This document shows, piece by piece, positions 62,852-64,000 of a stretch of 64,000 nt of DNA; the first letter of the stretch is position 1; each line of letters starts with the position of its first letter. The translations under genes and the position numbers were made by a program. The stretch is taken from assembly GCF_902784195.1 (NCBI RefSeq), contig NZ_CACZTX010000002.1:186001-250000 (forward strand), given 5' to 3'. The notes below the pieces were generated by a model. The model had not been told where the DNA came from. It saw only the letters and a program-made list of their open reading frames with translations, and did no database searches. Origin of the DNA: an uncultured Methanobrevibacter sp. (GTDB lineage Archaea > Methanobacteriota > Methanobacteria > Methanobacteriales > Methanobacteriaceae).

Positions 62852-63685
62852 ATGAAAATTGATGTCAAAGAGCAAGATGAAAATTCAATGACTTTTATAG
62901 TCAGAGATGCAGAAGTTCCTTTTGTTAATGCTATTAGAAGAATTGCTATGATGAAAGTACCTAAATTAGCTATTGAAGATGTATTCATAGTTAAAAATGA
63001 TTCTGCAATGTTTGATGAAGTATTAGCTCACAGATTAGGTTTAACTCCTTTAGTTTCTGATGCAGAATCTATTGAAGGTTTAGTACTTCCAGAAGATTGT
63101 GATTGTGATAGTGAAAAAGGAGAATACTGTCCAAGATGTAGTGTTTCTTTCTCATTAAGGGAAACAGGACCTAAAACTGTATACTCTAAAGATTTAAAAT
63201 CTTGTGGTGACTCAAAAATTAAACCAGTATACGATACCATCCCTCTCTTGAAATTAAAAGAGAATCAGGAAGTTGATTTAGAAGCTGTAGCAAAATTAGG
63301 AATTGGTAAAGACCATGCAAAATGGGTGCCAACCACTGTTTGTGCTTATAAACAATATCCGGAAATTGAAACTGAAGAAAAAGTTGACAGCACTGTTGCT
63401 ACTGCGGTTGTTGAAGCATGCCCTAGAGGAGTGCTCGATTTTGACAGCGATGAAGGAAAGATTGAAGTTGTCGATATTGAAAACTGCTCCCTTTGTAAAG
63501 CTTGTGTAAGGGCAGCAAAAGCAGCAGAATCTAAATGTATCACTGTTGGGTATCGTGAAAATGATTTTATTTTTAAAATTGAAACTGATGGATCAATGCC
63601 TCCTAAAGAGGTTTTATTAAAAGCTTGTGATGTTTTAGATGCTAAAACAGATGAGTTTATCACATTTAGTGAAGGAGGAAGCTAA
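62852..63685 (+). CDS. rpoD: RNA polymerase subunit D (Rpo3)
   Basis: 277 residues: the alpha/RPB3-like dimerisation domain ('FVNAIRRIAMMKVPKLAIEDV', 'HRLGLTPLVSD'), an acidic Cys-rich loop ('CDCDSEKGEYCPRC') and an inserted ferredoxin-like module. In the module 'CPRGVL' and 'CSLCKAC' plus a distant Cys offer enough cysteines for one Fe-S cluster, fewer than a two-cluster ferredoxin. It pairs with subunit L to start polymerase assembly. It is 12 bases after S11. Confidence 0.95.
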   Translation: MKIDVKEQDENSMTFIVRDAEVPFVNAIRRIAMMKVPKLAIEDVFIVKNDSAMFDEVLAHRLGLTPLVSDAESIEGLVLPEDCDCDSEKGEYCPRCSVSFSLRETGPKTVYSKDLKSCGDSKIKPVYDTIPLLKLKENQEVDLEAVAKLGIGKDHAKWVPTTVCAYKQYPEIETEEKVDSTVATAVVEACPRGVLDFDSDEGKIEVVDIENCSLCKACVRAAKAAESKCITVGYRENDFIFKIETDGSMPPKEVLLKACDVLDAKTDEFITFSEGGS

Positions 63686-63687
63686 TA

Positions 63688-64000
63688 ATGGCTAGAGAAA
63701 TTAAGAAAACTAATCCTAACCTTATTGACCTTATTTACAATCTTAGAAAACAGTCTTATGAGGAAGAAGTGGGTATCTGGAAAGAAGTAGCTATCAAGCT
63801 CGAAAAACCTTGCAGAAACCAAGCTGAAGTAAGCCTTTCTCATATTAACAAACACACTGTTGAAGGAGAAACTGTGGTTATTCCAGGTAAAGTATTATCT
63901 GACGGTAAATTAGATCACAAAGTTACTATAGCAGCATTAGGATTTACTAAAAACGCTGAAGCAAAAATAGAAAAATTTGGCAGTGAAGCTCTTTCTATTG
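63688..64000 (+). CDS. rpl18e: Ribosomal protein L18e (eL18), 3' end outside the window
   Basis: The first 104 codons: 'MAREIKKTNPNLIDLIYNLR', 'WKEVAIKLEKPCRNQAEVSL' and 'VIPGKVLSDGKLDHKVTIAALGFT', the archaeal L18e/L15 family. ATG 63688 follows 'gaaggaggaagctaata' and lies two bases after the RpoD stop. The frame is open to the last base of the window. Confidence 0.94.
   Translation, partial: MAREIKKTNPNLIDLIYNLRKQSYEEEVGIWKEVAIKLEKPCRNQAEVSLSHINKHTVEGETVVIPGKVLSDGKLDHKVTIAALGFTKNAEAKIEKFGSEALSI

Noticed and set aside
1-64000. CRISPR array, insertion sequence or prophage
   Set aside because: No regularly spaced identical repeats, transposase, integrase or phage structural genes were found; the short tandem repeats after glnA have no spacers.

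Overview
The window is about 64 kb of a very AT-rich archaeal chromosome. Several things point to a methanogen of the Methanobacteriales, most likely Methanobrevibacter: an eight-cluster polyferredoxin of the FwdF type, an F420-binding (FrhB-like) protein, archaeal ribosomal proteins (L18e, L19e, L32e, L34e, L14e, S4e), RNA polymerase subunit D, an adhesin-like protein with pseudomurein-binding repeats, and class III signal-peptide pilins. No phage, insertion sequence or CRISPR array is visible.

Layout. 1-27.5 kb is a mosaic of single genes and short operons: a radical SAM protein cut by the window start, an aminotransferase, a CDF metal transporter, a large secreted transglutaminase/adhesin, CoaD, polyferredoxin FwdF, two tiny pilins, a membrane-anchored acidic protein, a metallo-hydrolase, an RqcH/NFACT protein, a DUF2070 protein with a 40-residue zinc ribbon, fumarate hydratase beta, a SelA-like PLP enzyme, pycA-birA, a few hypothetical genes, a METTL5-like methyltransferase and a SPOUT RNA methyltransferase.

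28-47.5 kb is the ribosomal superoperon: L3-L4-L23-L2-S19-L22-S3-L29-eIF1-Rpp29-S17-L14-L24-S4e-L5-S14-S8-L6-L32e, then a 486-base break, then L19e-L18-S5-L30-L15. It continues into secY, adkA, an EMC3/YidC-like DUF106 protein, L34e, cmk and L14e. A DEDD exonuclease that needs a -1 frameshift and a dCMP deaminase separate these from cbf5/truB. The end of the window (60.8-64 kb) holds tRNA-Ser(GGA) and the S13-S4-S11-RpoD-L18e operon, cut by the window end.

49-58 kb is a nitrogen-assimilation block. glnA sits behind two overlapping copies of the NrpR-type operator GGAA-N6-TTCC. It is followed by a split archaeal glutamate synthase: a class II amidotransferase, a GXGXG alpha-domain protein, an F420-dehydrogenase-like subunit and an FMN/ferredoxin catalytic subunit. 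In the F420-type subunit the two FrhB halves are in swapped order around a ferredoxin module. An 880-residue protein joining a degenerate KaiC-like domain to a PEP-synthase ATP-grasp domain follows in the same operon. This block is my main candidate for an undescribed system: glutamate synthase apparently fed by F420H2 and accompanied by a nucleotide-binding partner.

Other recurring signals are long, locally GC-richer structured leaders in front of L3, L19e, L34e and S13, several inverted repeats that contain the stop codon of the gene they follow, and TTG starts behind strong Shine-Dalgarno sites in S19, S14 and L18. All functional calls come from reading the sequence and were not checked against a database.
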